Below are positions 27,801-36,973 of a stretch of 64,000 bases of DNA, piece by piece. Each line of letters starts with the position of its first letter. Within the stretch, counting starts at the first letter, position 1. The DNA comes from an uncultured Verrucomicrobiota bacterium (GTDB taxonomy: Bacteria > Verrucomicrobiota > Verrucomicrobiia > Limisphaerales > CAIYYI01): contig CAIYYI010000230.1 of the NCBI GenBank assembly GCA_903930345.1, positions 1 through 64,000 of the forward strand. Direction: 5' to 3'. The translations under genes and the position numbers were made by a program. The notes below the pieces were generated by a model that searched no databases, was not told the DNA's origin, and saw only the letters and a list, made by a program, of their open reading frames with translations.

Positions 27801-30800
27801 ATGCTCAGCAGCGGCAACCTGTCCGACCTGGAGGGGCTTAAGAGCATCCTGCTGTTGGCCGCCGGGGAGAACGCCGCCAAGATCCTCCGCGTGGAGGAGT
27901 TTATCAGCCGCCTGAAAGCGGGCCAGCTCACCGACAACTTCGAGGCCACCCTGGAGTTGGCCTCGCTCTCCGAAACCCTCACCGCAGGCACAGATCTTTA
28001 CGACACCTTTGCCGGGCTGGCGGAAAATCTCAAGGGCATGAGCGGCATGGGTTCCCTGGGCTTCAATCTGGTGCATAGCGAATGCTATTTCCACTTCAAC
28101 GGTTATACCGACCGGAAAACCACCGCCCAGAGCAGCGTTGGTATCGTTCGTTCCGTGCCCGCCAGATCCATTTCTGTGGTACTCGACAAAGTCGAGGTTT
28201 TCGACCTCAAGGAGGAGCTGCTTTCACTGCCGGCGGAAATCTTCATCAACAGCCGGGTGGGCATCATTGCCGATCAAGCCCCGGTGGCCTGGACAAACGT
28301 TGATTTGCAATTCACCGATGCCCAAAATCAACTGGTGCTCAACAACGGCAGCCAGGGTTTTGCCACCTGCCCGAACGTCCCTTTCGTGGCCTATGCCAAG
28401 CGCAGCTTCCCCAAGGTTGATTTCATGAGGCCGGGCGCATATGCCCCGTGGTCCCGGGTGGACAACACCCTCCTGCAGGCCACCTGGAGTTCCAACGTCA
28501 ACACCGCTGCCATTTACCTCGAACTCGGTGTTTATGAAAACGATGGGGATAACATTGATGATGACATGCTCGGCGTGTATTCCCGGACCTTCCTTTTGGA
28601 GGACATCCTGAAATCTCCCGGCGTGGTCTGGCAGCAGACCGGTGATCGCCGCTGGCGGCTGGAGGTCAAGGACTACCCGGTCTATGACGCGTCCAACTTG
28701 GAAACCGTCGTTGAACCGCAGGAGGGGGACATGAAAACCCGCCAGCAGACCCACAACATTGAGCGGTTGTCGCATCCCTCCGCTCTCGTCAATTTTCATA
28801 TCGACCTCGAGTTGGCAGACCTGGTTCACTGGGCGGACACCAATTCCTACAACCTCCAGCCCGGCAACACCACCCAGTCACTCAGCAACATCAACTTGCG
28901 GGTGGTCGGGCAGGGTGGGGATGCCGCCCGTCAAATCATGGATGTCCGGGGCGGGCAGGCTCTGGCCCGCCTGGAGCCCGGCGACCGGAATTTCCTTCTG
29001 GGTCTCTTTGATGTGACCCCCACCAATGCCGCCTCTGCCATCCGGTTGCGGGGCCGCCTCCCGGCGGACGATATGAGTCCGGTCGTGAAAAGCTGGTTCC
29101 AGGCGGATCAGTTCCTGTGGGCGCAGCTTGCCGGGGATGGCAGCGTTGTGATCGTGGCCCACACCGGCGGGCTGGCCAGCTTTGATGTGGGCAACCCAGC
29201 CGCCATCCGGGTGGTCAATCATCCGTTCGCGTCTGACGCCTACCCCAGCCGCATGGCGGTGGATGCGGATGGTGAGCGGATCTATGTTTCCTTCCGAAAA
29301 ACCGGCTTGGATCTGGCTGTTTTCCGCCATGAAACCAACGGCGCTTTCACTCTGCTGGCAGAAAAAAACGACCTTAACCATACCGTGGCCGGGCTGGTTC
29401 CCCTGCCGGGTGGCGGGGTGATTGTCCATTCCGTGTCCGGCATCCGCAACGACAGCTTTGGCTGTTCGACATATGCCTCGGGCAACGAGGAAACCTACTT
29501 CACCAGCGCGGACGACATCCAGGATGAAGGAGGCGACCGTTTTGGCAATTACAACGGCCTCCTGACCCTCCTCTGGCAGGATGGTCTGCTGCAGGCCCAC
29601 AGTTTCATTGACCTGAGCGGAGAACTCTCCGAAACCCAGATGGGCTGGGTTCGCCTGCGCAATCAGTCGTCCATGTTCCATCGTTTCGATGGCAGCACCC
29701 TGCTTTCCAACGGGCGGAGACCCTTTGCCATCGGGTTGGACAGCTTCCTCTTTTTCACCAATCCGGAATGGTTGAACCGGAAGGAAACGGAATTCAACAA
29801 ATACTGGTGTACGGACCTGCTGGGGATTGATGCGGGCCCCTGCTACGTGAGCAGCACCATCAACGGACGGATCAACAAGACCTTTGTGCGCGCCTATTGG
29901 GAGGATGAGACGGCGCTTTCCCCCTTCAACGCCTGCACCCGGCAGGCCGGGCCGCTGACCTGCCCGGATAACTTTCTGGTCGGCGCAGAGCTGTTCCCGC
30001 TCGCCGCCGCCGGCCCCCAGTACATCCTGGCCCGGGGCCGAACCAACGGGCTCAAGGCCTCCGCTTCCGAGAGCCTGCCGGACGCCGCCCCTTTGATTCT
30101 CATCAACCTCTGCGCGCCTGCGGCCGTCCGGAAACTGGAGCCGGCTTATGCCGGACAGGCTGAGCTTGAACTGGGCCACTGGGTGGATGCCTGCACCTTT
30201 TTATCCCAGGCCAATCTGGCGGTGATCGGCGGGCATGACACCATGGCCGGCGGAGATGACCTGCACCTGGTGGATTACACCGATTCCGCCAATCCCCGGA
30301 CCATCCTCAATTTTGGCGGCGACCTTTACACCGTCAATGACCTGCTTTATGTGGCGTCGCAGAACCTCCTCTTCGTCGCCAACGCCCGCCTGGGCACAGT
30401 GCAGGTTTACAACCTGGCCAGCCCCGCCTCCCCGCAGTTGGTTGCCTCCTTGGATACCAGCGCTTCCACCCTGGCCTGGTCGGAAAAACGACGGCAGCTC
30501 TATGTCACCGGCATTTACGGAGCCATCACGATCTACACCCTCACCGGCCCCGGTTCGTTTGAGAGTTACCAGGAAACCTTTCCTGGCGTCGGCTTCTTCA
30601 ACCGTCTGGTTCTGAATGACGAACTGGATCTGGCCCTGGCCTCGTGCCGGTCCTTTGATTATCTGGGTGTGGGTGCCCATGAGCTGCTGGTGCTTGACTT
30701 TACCCATGCGGGCGACACCAACCGTGCCACCGGCCGCATCGCGCTCACGGGACGCTGGAAGCACCCTCAAACCGGCTTTTATGTCGCCCTCACAGATGTG

Positions 30801-31181
30801 GCCCTGAGCCCCGATGGTCAGACCGGCTATGCCGTGATCCGCAATAACAATCAGTACGCGGACATTTACCGGATCGACCTCGCCAACCGGACCGCCCCCT
30901 CTCCCCGGGATGCGGTTTACAACAGCACGAGCATCACACCCCTGATCGGGGGAATTGGGCTCAGCCGGGATGGACGCTACCTCGCCTGCACTCGCAACGG
31001 GTTGGATGTTTTTGATCTCCAAAATCAGGCTCAACCCTCCCTGGTGGTGTCTGCACGGCTGAGCGATCCCAACGGCTGGCCCCCCTACGGTTCGGTGGAA
31101 TTCTCCGCTGATGGTGCATACGTCCTGACGGGTCGCGTGGGATACTCAAATCATGCCTTGAGGATCCGCCTCTTCAAATGA
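24885..31181 (+). CDS. Giant (2098 aa) secreted protein of unknown function with C-terminal beta-propeller-like repeats
   Basis: One uninterrupted ORF; N-terminal hydrophobic segment; repeats such as NDLLYVASQNLLFVANARLGTVQVYNLASPASPQLVASLDTS (LVIVD/YVTN-like). Confidence 0.75.
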   Translation: MYKRDAGGFLRVVVELFYPSAGSRIDSSAGWGLWLGFLIFTAFLPPVLAQTGPMSVRPGSVPGQAEVSVGSQTDKFYQLEVSRDLKDWWAALGTNGTGSNLTYTVDTTGQDRLFFRFVIEQNGLLRGLTNLVLAPEAGFSEVGERAALILASNGVASTDDLFNRFRSVSRLNQEVARLQQSGVRIDAGNVIGLLKEAELRTNLKSLEEKGFRKSLTDVLVSSRFNMTELHRFMRRVPADAGALLAQEAYLEFKNTLQEVGSCPLSQEEFHQLRAHVASLNPVPDLQVTQSHQDARYGTLPGAAKRLATAQAKDGTLTNLVGEAVSSLEEQLSKLPPPSYDYIPAYVQQHNQARFLLEPYPLAILGYRLVRSGAASLPVPIDALPPFTVESENPGYRKFLINESGLAWFKAYGHAQGAHLLIRNSTGQTILDEQIPANSSRGFILPIFQEDVGAGFEVLKVDGLTLSAMSLQKPLVAENVAGEFRLQDQSLTPVVPSLPGGAAWLRFSLLDSPGAGAPPLVASLQVRNSFLPDGTYQTVLINPSRVPATNCLTLNHPLELPFQGQNGLWNLFILPPGIDGAPLIRLNPVTGQVDALSLFALNADTSSGESAFDFVLQHAPVQTRAFLVGKMNQVAYSRDGESAGSFGEVKLSFHANIAPYFDQAASFGSVFGESRAFQAWRLWLDNGQNAAALALNEQFVAGLAELRLNEAFRSEYLSSFYEFFPYQNSPYSFYDDNDLLTVYSAHVRNELGRSWYRNIGDAAALYQSWADRVVQINAFKYPFGQQYKIVDNLVTGSPLNGTLSYLSLHPVIPVDVPLFAVPKDRMAREPLPISFDYATWEMDELDKSDLFGSALKGVVNVGLGILGQNWARAVCSGVDMIDELHRTVKAAKDDPIGSANFRLSRASSRHGFYGLEDDELMSFHFSGKPKKNNLNAFETGLNYAKLACDTMTAVSSVGGNLSDLKKNLSSAWSMLSSGNLSDLEGLKSILLLAAGENAAKILRVEEFISRLKAGQLTDNFEATLELASLSETLTAGTDLYDTFAGLAENLKGMSGMGSLGFNLVHSECYFHFNGYTDRKTTAQSSVGIVRSVPARSISVVLDKVEVFDLKEELLSLPAEIFINSRVGIIADQAPVAWTNVDLQFTDAQNQLVLNNGSQGFATCPNVPFVAYAKRSFPKVDFMRPGAYAPWSRVDNTLLQATWSSNVNTAAIYLELGVYENDGDNIDDDMLGVYSRTFLLEDILKSPGVVWQQTGDRRWRLEVKDYPVYDASNLETVVEPQEGDMKTRQQTHNIERLSHPSALVNFHIDLELADLVHWADTNSYNLQPGNTTQSLSNINLRVVGQGGDAARQIMDVRGGQALARLEPGDRNFLLGLFDVTPTNAASAIRLRGRLPADDMSPVVKSWFQADQFLWAQLAGDGSVVIVAHTGGLASFDVGNPAAIRVVNHPFASDAYPSRMAVDADGERIYVSFRKTGLDLAVFRHETNGAFTLLAEKNDLNHTVAGLVPLPGGGVIVHSVSGIRNDSFGCSTYASGNEETYFTSADDIQDEGGDRFGNYNGLLTLLWQDGLLQAHSFIDLSGELSETQMGWVRLRNQSSMFHRFDGSTLLSNGRRPFAIGLDSFLFFTNPEWLNRKETEFNKYWCTDLLGIDAGPCYVSSTINGRINKTFVRAYWEDETALSPFNACTRQAGPLTCPDNFLVGAELFPLAAAGPQYILARGRTNGLKASASESLPDAAPLILINLCAPAAVRKLEPAYAGQAELELGHWVDACTFLSQANLAVIGGHDTMAGGDDLHLVDYTDSANPRTILNFGGDLYTVNDLLYVASQNLLFVANARLGTVQVYNLASPASPQLVASLDTSASTLAWSEKRRQLYVTGIYGAITIYTLTGPGSFESYQETFPGVGFFNRLVLNDELDLALASCRSFDYLGVGAHELLVLDFTHAGDTNRATGRIALTGRWKHPQTGFYVALTDVALSPDGQTGYAVIRNNNQYADIYRIDLANRTAPSPRDAVYNSTSITPLIGGIGLSRDGRYLACTRNGLDVFDLQNQAQPSLVVSARLSDPNGWPPYGSVEFSADGAYVLTGRVGYSNHALRIRLFK

Positions 31182-31337
31182 TCCCCGCCCAATGTTGGGA
31201 ACATGCAGGATCATCCTCGGAGCCAACCCCCAGCAAAAATACTGTCGAAAAAGATGAGGTTGCCAGCTCCTCTGGTGGGTGTTAAACCGGTTAAAGACTG
31301 GGTAATTTGATGAAGCTAGAGTCCATTTTTCCGCCCA

Positions 31338-31718
31338 TCACGCGCCGCGCGCGGAGCGCACGATTTTCTCCGCCCGCGCATGGGAGCCGAGGTTGAAAGC
31401 GTTAACATAACCCAGACTGCGTGCCTGGCCCTTGGCGATGCCGCTGCGCCCGCCGCTCAGGCAATGGAGTAGCAGCACCTGGTTCTTGTCCTTCACGCGG
31501 CGCGGCAGGCTTTCGCGCAGCTCCCCCAGCGGGAGGTTGATCGCCTCTGGCACGTGCCCGCTGCGGAATTCCTCCGGCGAGCGCACGTCGATTACCAGCG
31601 CGCCTTCTGCGAGGTGCTTGTGCGCCTCCTGCTCCGGGATGAATGCCATCCGTTTCATGAGGAAGAATGCGGCCATGACGATGCCGACGATGATGGGTAT
31701 GGTCCAATTGGTGAACAT
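31338..31718 (-). CDS. Rhodanese-like domain protein, membrane-anchored
   Basis: 126 aa; N-terminal TM; EGALVIDVRSPEEFRSGHVPEAINLPLGEL and active-site-like LLHCLSGGRSG. Confidence 0.88.
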   Translation of the reverse strand: MFTNWTIPIIVGIVMAAFFLMKRMAFIPEQEAHKHLAEGALVIDVRSPEEFRSGHVPEAINLPLGELRESLPRRVKDKNQVLLLHCLSGGRSGIAKGQARSLGYVNAFNLGSHARAEKIVRSARGA

Positions 31719-31724
31719 AAGAAA

Positions 31725-33407
31725 TCAGTTGGGGTGGTGAAGCGTCGTCGCCGTCTTCCACGTGCGGTATGAGCCGGTCAGGTTGCGCACGCGGTAGCCG
31801 CGCTGGCTTAGGAACCGGCAGGCGAAGTAAGAGCGCTGGCCGCTTTGGCAGCTCACGACGATTTCCTTGCCTATCGGCAGCTCGCCGACGCGCACGCGAA
31901 GTTGGGGGAGGGGAATGTGTATCGAGCCGGGGATATGTCCGGCCTGGCGTTCGCCGTCGCTGCGCACATCCAGCACCAGCGTGCTGGCCGGATCAAGTGA
32001 GGCCACTTCGTGCCACTGGGCGAGCGCCACGCCTCCGCTGAGCACGTTCTGTGCGGCCATGCCGGCGAGGTTCACCGGGTCTTTGGCGGAGCCGAAGGGG
32101 GGTGCGTAGGCAAGTTCCAGCTCGGCCAGCTCATGCACCGTCATGCCGGCCTTGAGCGCGGTGGCCAGCACGTCAATCCGCTTGTCCACACCGTCCTGGC
32201 CGACGGCCTGTGCGCCAAGGAGCCTGCCCGTGTCAGGCGCGAACAACACCTTCATCGCGATGGGCGAGGCACCGGGATAGTAGCCAGCGTGGGACGCGGG
32301 ATGGAGGTGGATGGCCTGATATGGGATGCCCGCTTTCTTCAAGGTCTTCTCGCTCGCGCCGGTGCAGGCGGCGGTGAGCTTGAACAGGCGCAGAATCGAG
32401 GTTCCCAGCGTGCCGGCATAATGGGAGTGCTGGCCAAGGATGTTGTCGGCGGCGATCCGGCCCTGGCGGTTGGCCGGGCCGGCGAGCGGAACCAGGCTCC
32501 ACGCGCCGGTCACGCCGTCGCGGACCTCAATGGCATCACCCACGGCCCAGATGTGCTGGTCGCTGGTCTGCAGATGTTCGTTCACGCGGATGCCGCCCAG
32601 GGTGCCGATCTCCAGACCGGCCTGCCGGGCCAGGCTGGTTTCCGGGCGCACGCCCATGCCGAGCACCACGAGATCGGCGGGCAAACGCCGCCCGCTCTGC
32701 AACACCACGACCGAGGCGCGCGCCTCTTCGCCGGCTTGCGGCGGCTCAAACGCCGCGACGGCATCGTTGAGGTGAAGGTCGACGCCGTTGGCGTTGAGTT
32801 CCTGATGCAGCCAGGCGGCCATTTCGGGGTCCAGCGGCGTCATCACCTGGGCCGGGCGCTGAGCCAGCGCCACGGACAAGCCTCGCCGCTGCAACTGTTC
32901 GGCCATCTCCAGACCGATGTAACCGCCGCCCACCACCACCGCGCGGCGCGCCTGTGTCTCCCTGATCCAGTCCGTCAACTTTTCCACGTCGGGGACGTTG
33001 CGCACTAGAAAGTGGCCGGGGCGGTCGAAGCCGGGCACATCCGGATGCACCGGGACCGCGCCCGTGGCCAGCACCAGCGCGTCATAGGGCTGGGTGTACT
33101 CCCGGCCGGATTGCACCTCGCGAACTCGCACCTGCTGCGCGGCGCGGTCGATGGCGACGACTTCGGTGAGCACCCGCACATCGAGGTTGAACCGGGCGCG
33201 CAAGCTTTGTGGGGTTTGCAGGAGCAATTCGTCGCGGTCGGCAATTTCACCGCCCACAAAATAGGGCAGACCGCAATTGGCAAAAGAGACGTGTGGGCCG
33301 CGCTCAAAAATGATGATCTCGGCTTCCTCGGAAAGCCGCCGTGCCCGCGCCGCCGCGCTGGCTCCGCCGGCAACTCCGCCCACAATGACAATTCGTTTCT
33401 GGTTCAT
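31725..33407 (-). CDS. CoA-disulfide-reductase-like FAD/NAD(P) oxidoreductase with C-terminal rhodanese domain
   Basis: Start at MNQKRIVIVGGVAGGASAAARARRL; SFANCGLPYF active-site Cys; AVVVGGGYIGLEMAEQL; C-terminal rhodanese LVLDVRSDGERQAGHIPGSIHIPL...VSCQSGQRS. Confidence 0.88.
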   Translation of the reverse strand: MNQKRIVIVGGVAGGASAAARARRLSEEAEIIIFERGPHVSFANCGLPYFVGGEIADRDELLLQTPQSLRARFNLDVRVLTEVVAIDRAAQQVRVREVQSGREYTQPYDALVLATGAVPVHPDVPGFDRPGHFLVRNVPDVEKLTDWIRETQARRAVVVGGGYIGLEMAEQLQRRGLSVALAQRPAQVMTPLDPEMAAWLHQELNANGVDLHLNDAVAAFEPPQAGEEARASVVVLQSGRRLPADLVVLGMGVRPETSLARQAGLEIGTLGGIRVNEHLQTSDQHIWAVGDAIEVRDGVTGAWSLVPLAGPANRQGRIAADNILGQHSHYAGTLGTSILRLFKLTAACTGASEKTLKKAGIPYQAIHLHPASHAGYYPGASPIAMKVLFAPDTGRLLGAQAVGQDGVDKRIDVLATALKAGMTVHELAELELAYAPPFGSAKDPVNLAGMAAQNVLSGGVALAQWHEVASLDPASTLVLDVRSDGERQAGHIPGSIHIPLPQLRVRVGELPIGKEIVVSCQSGQRSYFACRFLSQRGYRVRNLTGSYRTWKTATTLHHPN

Positions 33408-33742
33408 ATCGCAATTTGTTCTGACGGCGAACTTGCCTCGCCTGGTGCGCGGCGCACACCCAGCAAGTCGCGCGCGTGCCGCGTCTTCCTTGAATTGAGC
33501 CGTGAGATGGAAAAAGGTTACACGATTTTCCAGGCCTCGCACCTGATTCCCGCATTGATCCCAGACTGGAATGATGGAAGGGATTCAAATGGACAGCAGA
33601 CTATTGTCCAAGTGGACAGCGAGAGGCGTACAACGCCCTGGGGGAACAACTAAATACCAATTTCCCCGCATTCGTCTGCTCTATTCCGCTACTGGATAAA
33701 GCGAGGCTGGCGAACAGGAGGATTGCGGTTTGTAGCGGGATT

Positions 33743-35812
33743 CTACTCATGGCGGGAGCCGCCTTTTGCATCGCGCACCATCAGCGCACAGGTCCTCGAG
33801 GAGGGAACTGTGGCCTTGGACTGAGCAATCGTTTCCGTGACATGCGGAAAGGTTCCCGGGCGGAAGGCTTTCAGCTGGGCAACCACCACATCCTCTGAAT
33901 TTTCCACGTCCAGCATCGGCTTGTCGCCGAGCTGAAGCACGTTGCCGTAAAGACAGTAGATGCGCACGTCGCGCGAATTTGAAATGCGGCTGGGGGTGTT
34001 GCCGTCGCCGGCGTCGGCGCGCTGGATTGTCCCCGCCTCGACTTTGTAATAGTACACGCGGAGGTGCTCGCAGTTCCTGATCTCCGATTGCGGGTTCGAT
34101 GTCACGCGCTCCACATTCAGCGCATAGAATGCCGTTGGCTGCCGGAGGCCGCTCCACACCAGCGGCCGCCCCATCGCCATCACGCCATAGAACCGCCCGC
34201 CCGCGTTCCCGGACATTTGGAATCCAGCCCGGTTCATCATCCATAGGCCCCGCCCGGAGCGCCACTGGACGCGCCCTCGCACGGAAAGAAAGGCTAGCCC
34301 GGGAGCAGCTTCCGCGTCGTCCGGGGTTTCGATGGTGAAAGAGTCACTCTCAGGCGAAGGCCCGGGCTCGCCTGTGTTTGCGCGGGCGGTCCCGGCACCG
34401 ATGGAAGCGAAGGAGCGGCTGATGCTGAACAGCTGGGTCCTGGGCTTCAGCCGCAGCGTGCCGGATAAACGGTAATCGCCGCCCGGCACAAACACCTTGT
34501 CGTGCGCCGCGATGGCCTTGGCAAAGGCGGCGGTGTCGTCCGTCGTGCCGTCGCCCTTGGCGCCGAAGTCGCGCACGTTGGCTGCGCCCGCGTCTTCAAA
34601 CGAAGGAGTCGGCGTCCAGTGCTGGCGGCGGATGGCGGCATAATCGGGCTCCTCCGCTGGGGCCTGCTGGAGGATGGTGCCCGGGGCGACCGTTCCGTTG
34701 AGCAGGTTTACGCCTTGATTGTCGTGCGATGAAAATCGTCCGATGCGAGTCCACTGGCTGGGACGCGTCATCTTGGCGCCGCCGGGGGTGATGGATTCCA
34801 CTCCCTGCACGAAGGTGTTCTCAAGGTAGACATTCTCAGGTTTCTTCGTTTTTACCACCACGGCGCCAGGCTTCATCGCAATGACGCAATCCACCAGGCT
34901 GACGCCCGCGTAAGATCGCTCTGTGGACAGATCCACAGCCGCATCGCCAGCCGGTTCAAGTCGGCAAGCCACGAGCAGCGTCGGCACCTGCGAGCCGCCT
35001 TTGGCGTAGCGGATGGCCGCCTTTGTTTGTCCCGTGAACACGCAGGCATTCAGCAGGGGAAACCGGCTGTCCGGGTCCAGCACGATCCCGTACTGGCCGC
35101 CCGTGACCCCGACGTTATGTGTGCCGCCGCCTTGCCCGGGGCAGCAGTTCAGACCGGCGTATGCTCCGTCAGCGTAAACCGTGACGTCCTGCATCGTTGA
35201 ACCTTGCGAGCCGGAGTGCCGGATGCCGACCGCCCCGGCATGGCTTCGAATATCAATGTCAATTCCCTTGAAGATGTGATTGAACGAAATGTTCGCCTGC
35301 TCCTTGCCCCAGATCGGCTCCTCCTTGCCGGGAGCGTCGAACCACGTCTGTGCCCAGATGTGAACCAGGGGTTTCGGGCTAGCCTGATTATCAAAACCCT
35401 TCGCCTGCGCGGAGAGTTTGAGCACCGGCCGCTTCCCATGGGTTGACCCCAGGAGGACCATGGGCTGGTGAACCGGCCAATAATACTGGGTTCCACCGTC
35501 CACATGCTTGGGCCTGTCCAGCTTGCGGACCTGCTGCTCGCAGGAAATGGTGTCGGAGACGAGATAGGTTCCTCCCGGAAAAAAGCAGACCAGCGCGTGG
35601 TCCCGGGCATCGTTCGCCGCTCGCTGGATGGCCTTGGTCGCATCAGCCACGCCTGTGGGATCGGCGTGGTAAGGGGCCTTGGTCACGTCCAGCAGGCCGA
35701 GCTGCAGCAGACGGTCTGCGGAGTTTACGCCTGATGGCAGTTCCGCAGCGGCCGCAAAAGCCGCAACCGTGAGGTTCAGAAAATAGCGCAGGATGTTTTT
35801 CATAATATTCAA
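33743..35812 (-). CDS. Secreted right-handed beta-helix (pectate-lyase superfamily/GH55-like) protein
   Basis: Two repeats of the AT-K-AIQRAANDARDHALVCFFPGGTYLVSDT / NVRDFGAKGDGTTDDTAAFAKAIAAHDKVFVPGGDYRLSGT type. Confidence 0.78.
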   Translation of the reverse strand: MNIMKNILRYFLNLTVAAFAAAAELPSGVNSADRLLQLGLLDVTKAPYHADPTGVADATKAIQRAANDARDHALVCFFPGGTYLVSDTISCEQQVRKLDRPKHVDGGTQYYWPVHQPMVLLGSTHGKRPVLKLSAQAKGFDNQASPKPLVHIWAQTWFDAPGKEEPIWGKEQANISFNHIFKGIDIDIRSHAGAVGIRHSGSQGSTMQDVTVYADGAYAGLNCCPGQGGGTHNVGVTGGQYGIVLDPDSRFPLLNACVFTGQTKAAIRYAKGGSQVPTLLVACRLEPAGDAAVDLSTERSYAGVSLVDCVIAMKPGAVVVKTKKPENVYLENTFVQGVESITPGGAKMTRPSQWTRIGRFSSHDNQGVNLLNGTVAPGTILQQAPAEEPDYAAIRRQHWTPTPSFEDAGAANVRDFGAKGDGTTDDTAAFAKAIAAHDKVFVPGGDYRLSGTLRLKPRTQLFSISRSFASIGAGTARANTGEPGPSPESDSFTIETPDDAEAAPGLAFLSVRGRVQWRSGRGLWMMNRAGFQMSGNAGGRFYGVMAMGRPLVWSGLRQPTAFYALNVERVTSNPQSEIRNCEHLRVYYYKVEAGTIQRADAGDGNTPSRISNSRDVRIYCLYGNVLQLGDKPMLDVENSEDVVVAQLKAFRPGTFPHVTETIAQSKATVPSSRTCALMVRDAKGGSRHE

Positions 35813-35918
35813 GACAACTCAATAAGCTGTGGCGCGGTCGTCGGTTCAATGGCTATCAGGCGTCCATTCGTCAACCGGGAACCAGTCCCATCAATTAAGT
35901 TCATGGCTGCTTCCAGGG

Positions 35919-36935
35919 TTAGGCGGCAGGCTTGTCCGCCAGCACGAGCGGAAAAGGTCCGGGCACTTCCAGCCGCCTCGGATTGCTGAAGCCGGCCTCA
36001 AGCAGCCACGCGCTCAGCTCCGCATACGTGTAGGTGTCGCCCGCCTCGGTGTTCACGAGCATGTTCACGGCAAATAGCAGCGCCAGGGGCGGAGCGGTGC
36101 GGTCGTCATTCGGCACAAACTCCTGGATCGCCAGCGTGCCGCCGGGTGCCAGCGCAGCCAGGGTTTTCCGGAGCAGGCGCCGGCAGCAGTCGCGGCCCTC
36201 GCTGTGCAGGATATGCCCCAGCACCGCAATCTGGTGCCTCTGGCCAAAATCGGCTTCATGGAAATCGCCCGGCACCACGGTCAGGCGCTCGGCCACCCCG
36301 TGCCTCGCGGCCACGCTCTTCGTTACTTCCAGCACGCGCGGCCAGTCCACGGCCCGGACGGTCACCTGCGCTGATTGCCTGGCCAGCGCGATTCCCCACA
36401 CGCCGGAGCCCGCGCCAATGTCCAGTACGCTCACCGGCGCGCTGGCTTTCGCCAGGCCCAGGTGCTCGCCCAGCGCGTGCGCGGCGGCAAAGCTCACAGG
36501 AAACAGCGACTCAACAAACTGGGCGTAATGCCCCGCTCCCTCGTCCTCGTGGTTCGTGCGGGCCACTGGTTTGCCGGTGCGAACCACCTCCGCCAGATGC
36601 ATCCACTGGGGCAGCAGCTGCCCGGTGTGATGCTGGAAAAAGAGGCCGCGATAACCCGGCTTGGAGGAGACGAGAAAGGCGGCGCTCTCAGCGGTGAGCG
36701 CATAGCGATCATCCACGCGGGCGAGCAGCTTCAAGCCGACCAGCGCGTTGAGGATGGCCGTGAGGCCACGGGCCGAAGCCCCCGTTTTCGCGGCCAGTTC
36801 CGGGAGGGAGCGCGGCCCCTCGTCCAGCCGGTCAAACACCCCGGTCCGGACGGCAGCCTCAATGATGAGCGTGGGTGCGTAGCCCCAGGCAAACTGCATA
36901 ATGCGGTCAGGTGTCAAAGCTTCAATGGTATGCAT
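35919..36935 (-). CDS. SAM-dependent O-methyltransferase-like protein
   Basis: N-terminal winged-helix dimerisation pattern and SVLDIGAGSGVWGIALARQ SAM motif. Confidence 0.82.
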   Translation of the reverse strand: MHTIEALTPDRIMQFAWGYAPTLIIEAAVRTGVFDRLDEGPRSLPELAAKTGASARGLTAILNALVGLKLLARVDDRYALTAESAAFLVSSKPGYRGLFFQHHTGQLLPQWMHLAEVVRTGKPVARTNHEDEGAGHYAQFVESLFPVSFAAAHALGEHLGLAKASAPVSVLDIGAGSGVWGIALARQSAQVTVRAVDWPRVLEVTKSVAARHGVAERLTVVPGDFHEADFGQRHQIAVLGHILHSEGRDCCRRLLRKTLAALAPGGTLAIQEFVPNDDRTAPPLALLFAVNMLVNTEAGDTYTYAELSAWLLEAGFSNPRRLEVPGPFPLVLADKPAA

Positions 36936-36973
36936 ATTTAAAGTGATCCCGCAGGCATCGGGATTTTGCGGAT

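Noticed and set aside
28878-30179. 433-aa minus-strand ORF
   Set aside because: Antisense to the 2098-aa CDS; no recognisable motifs.
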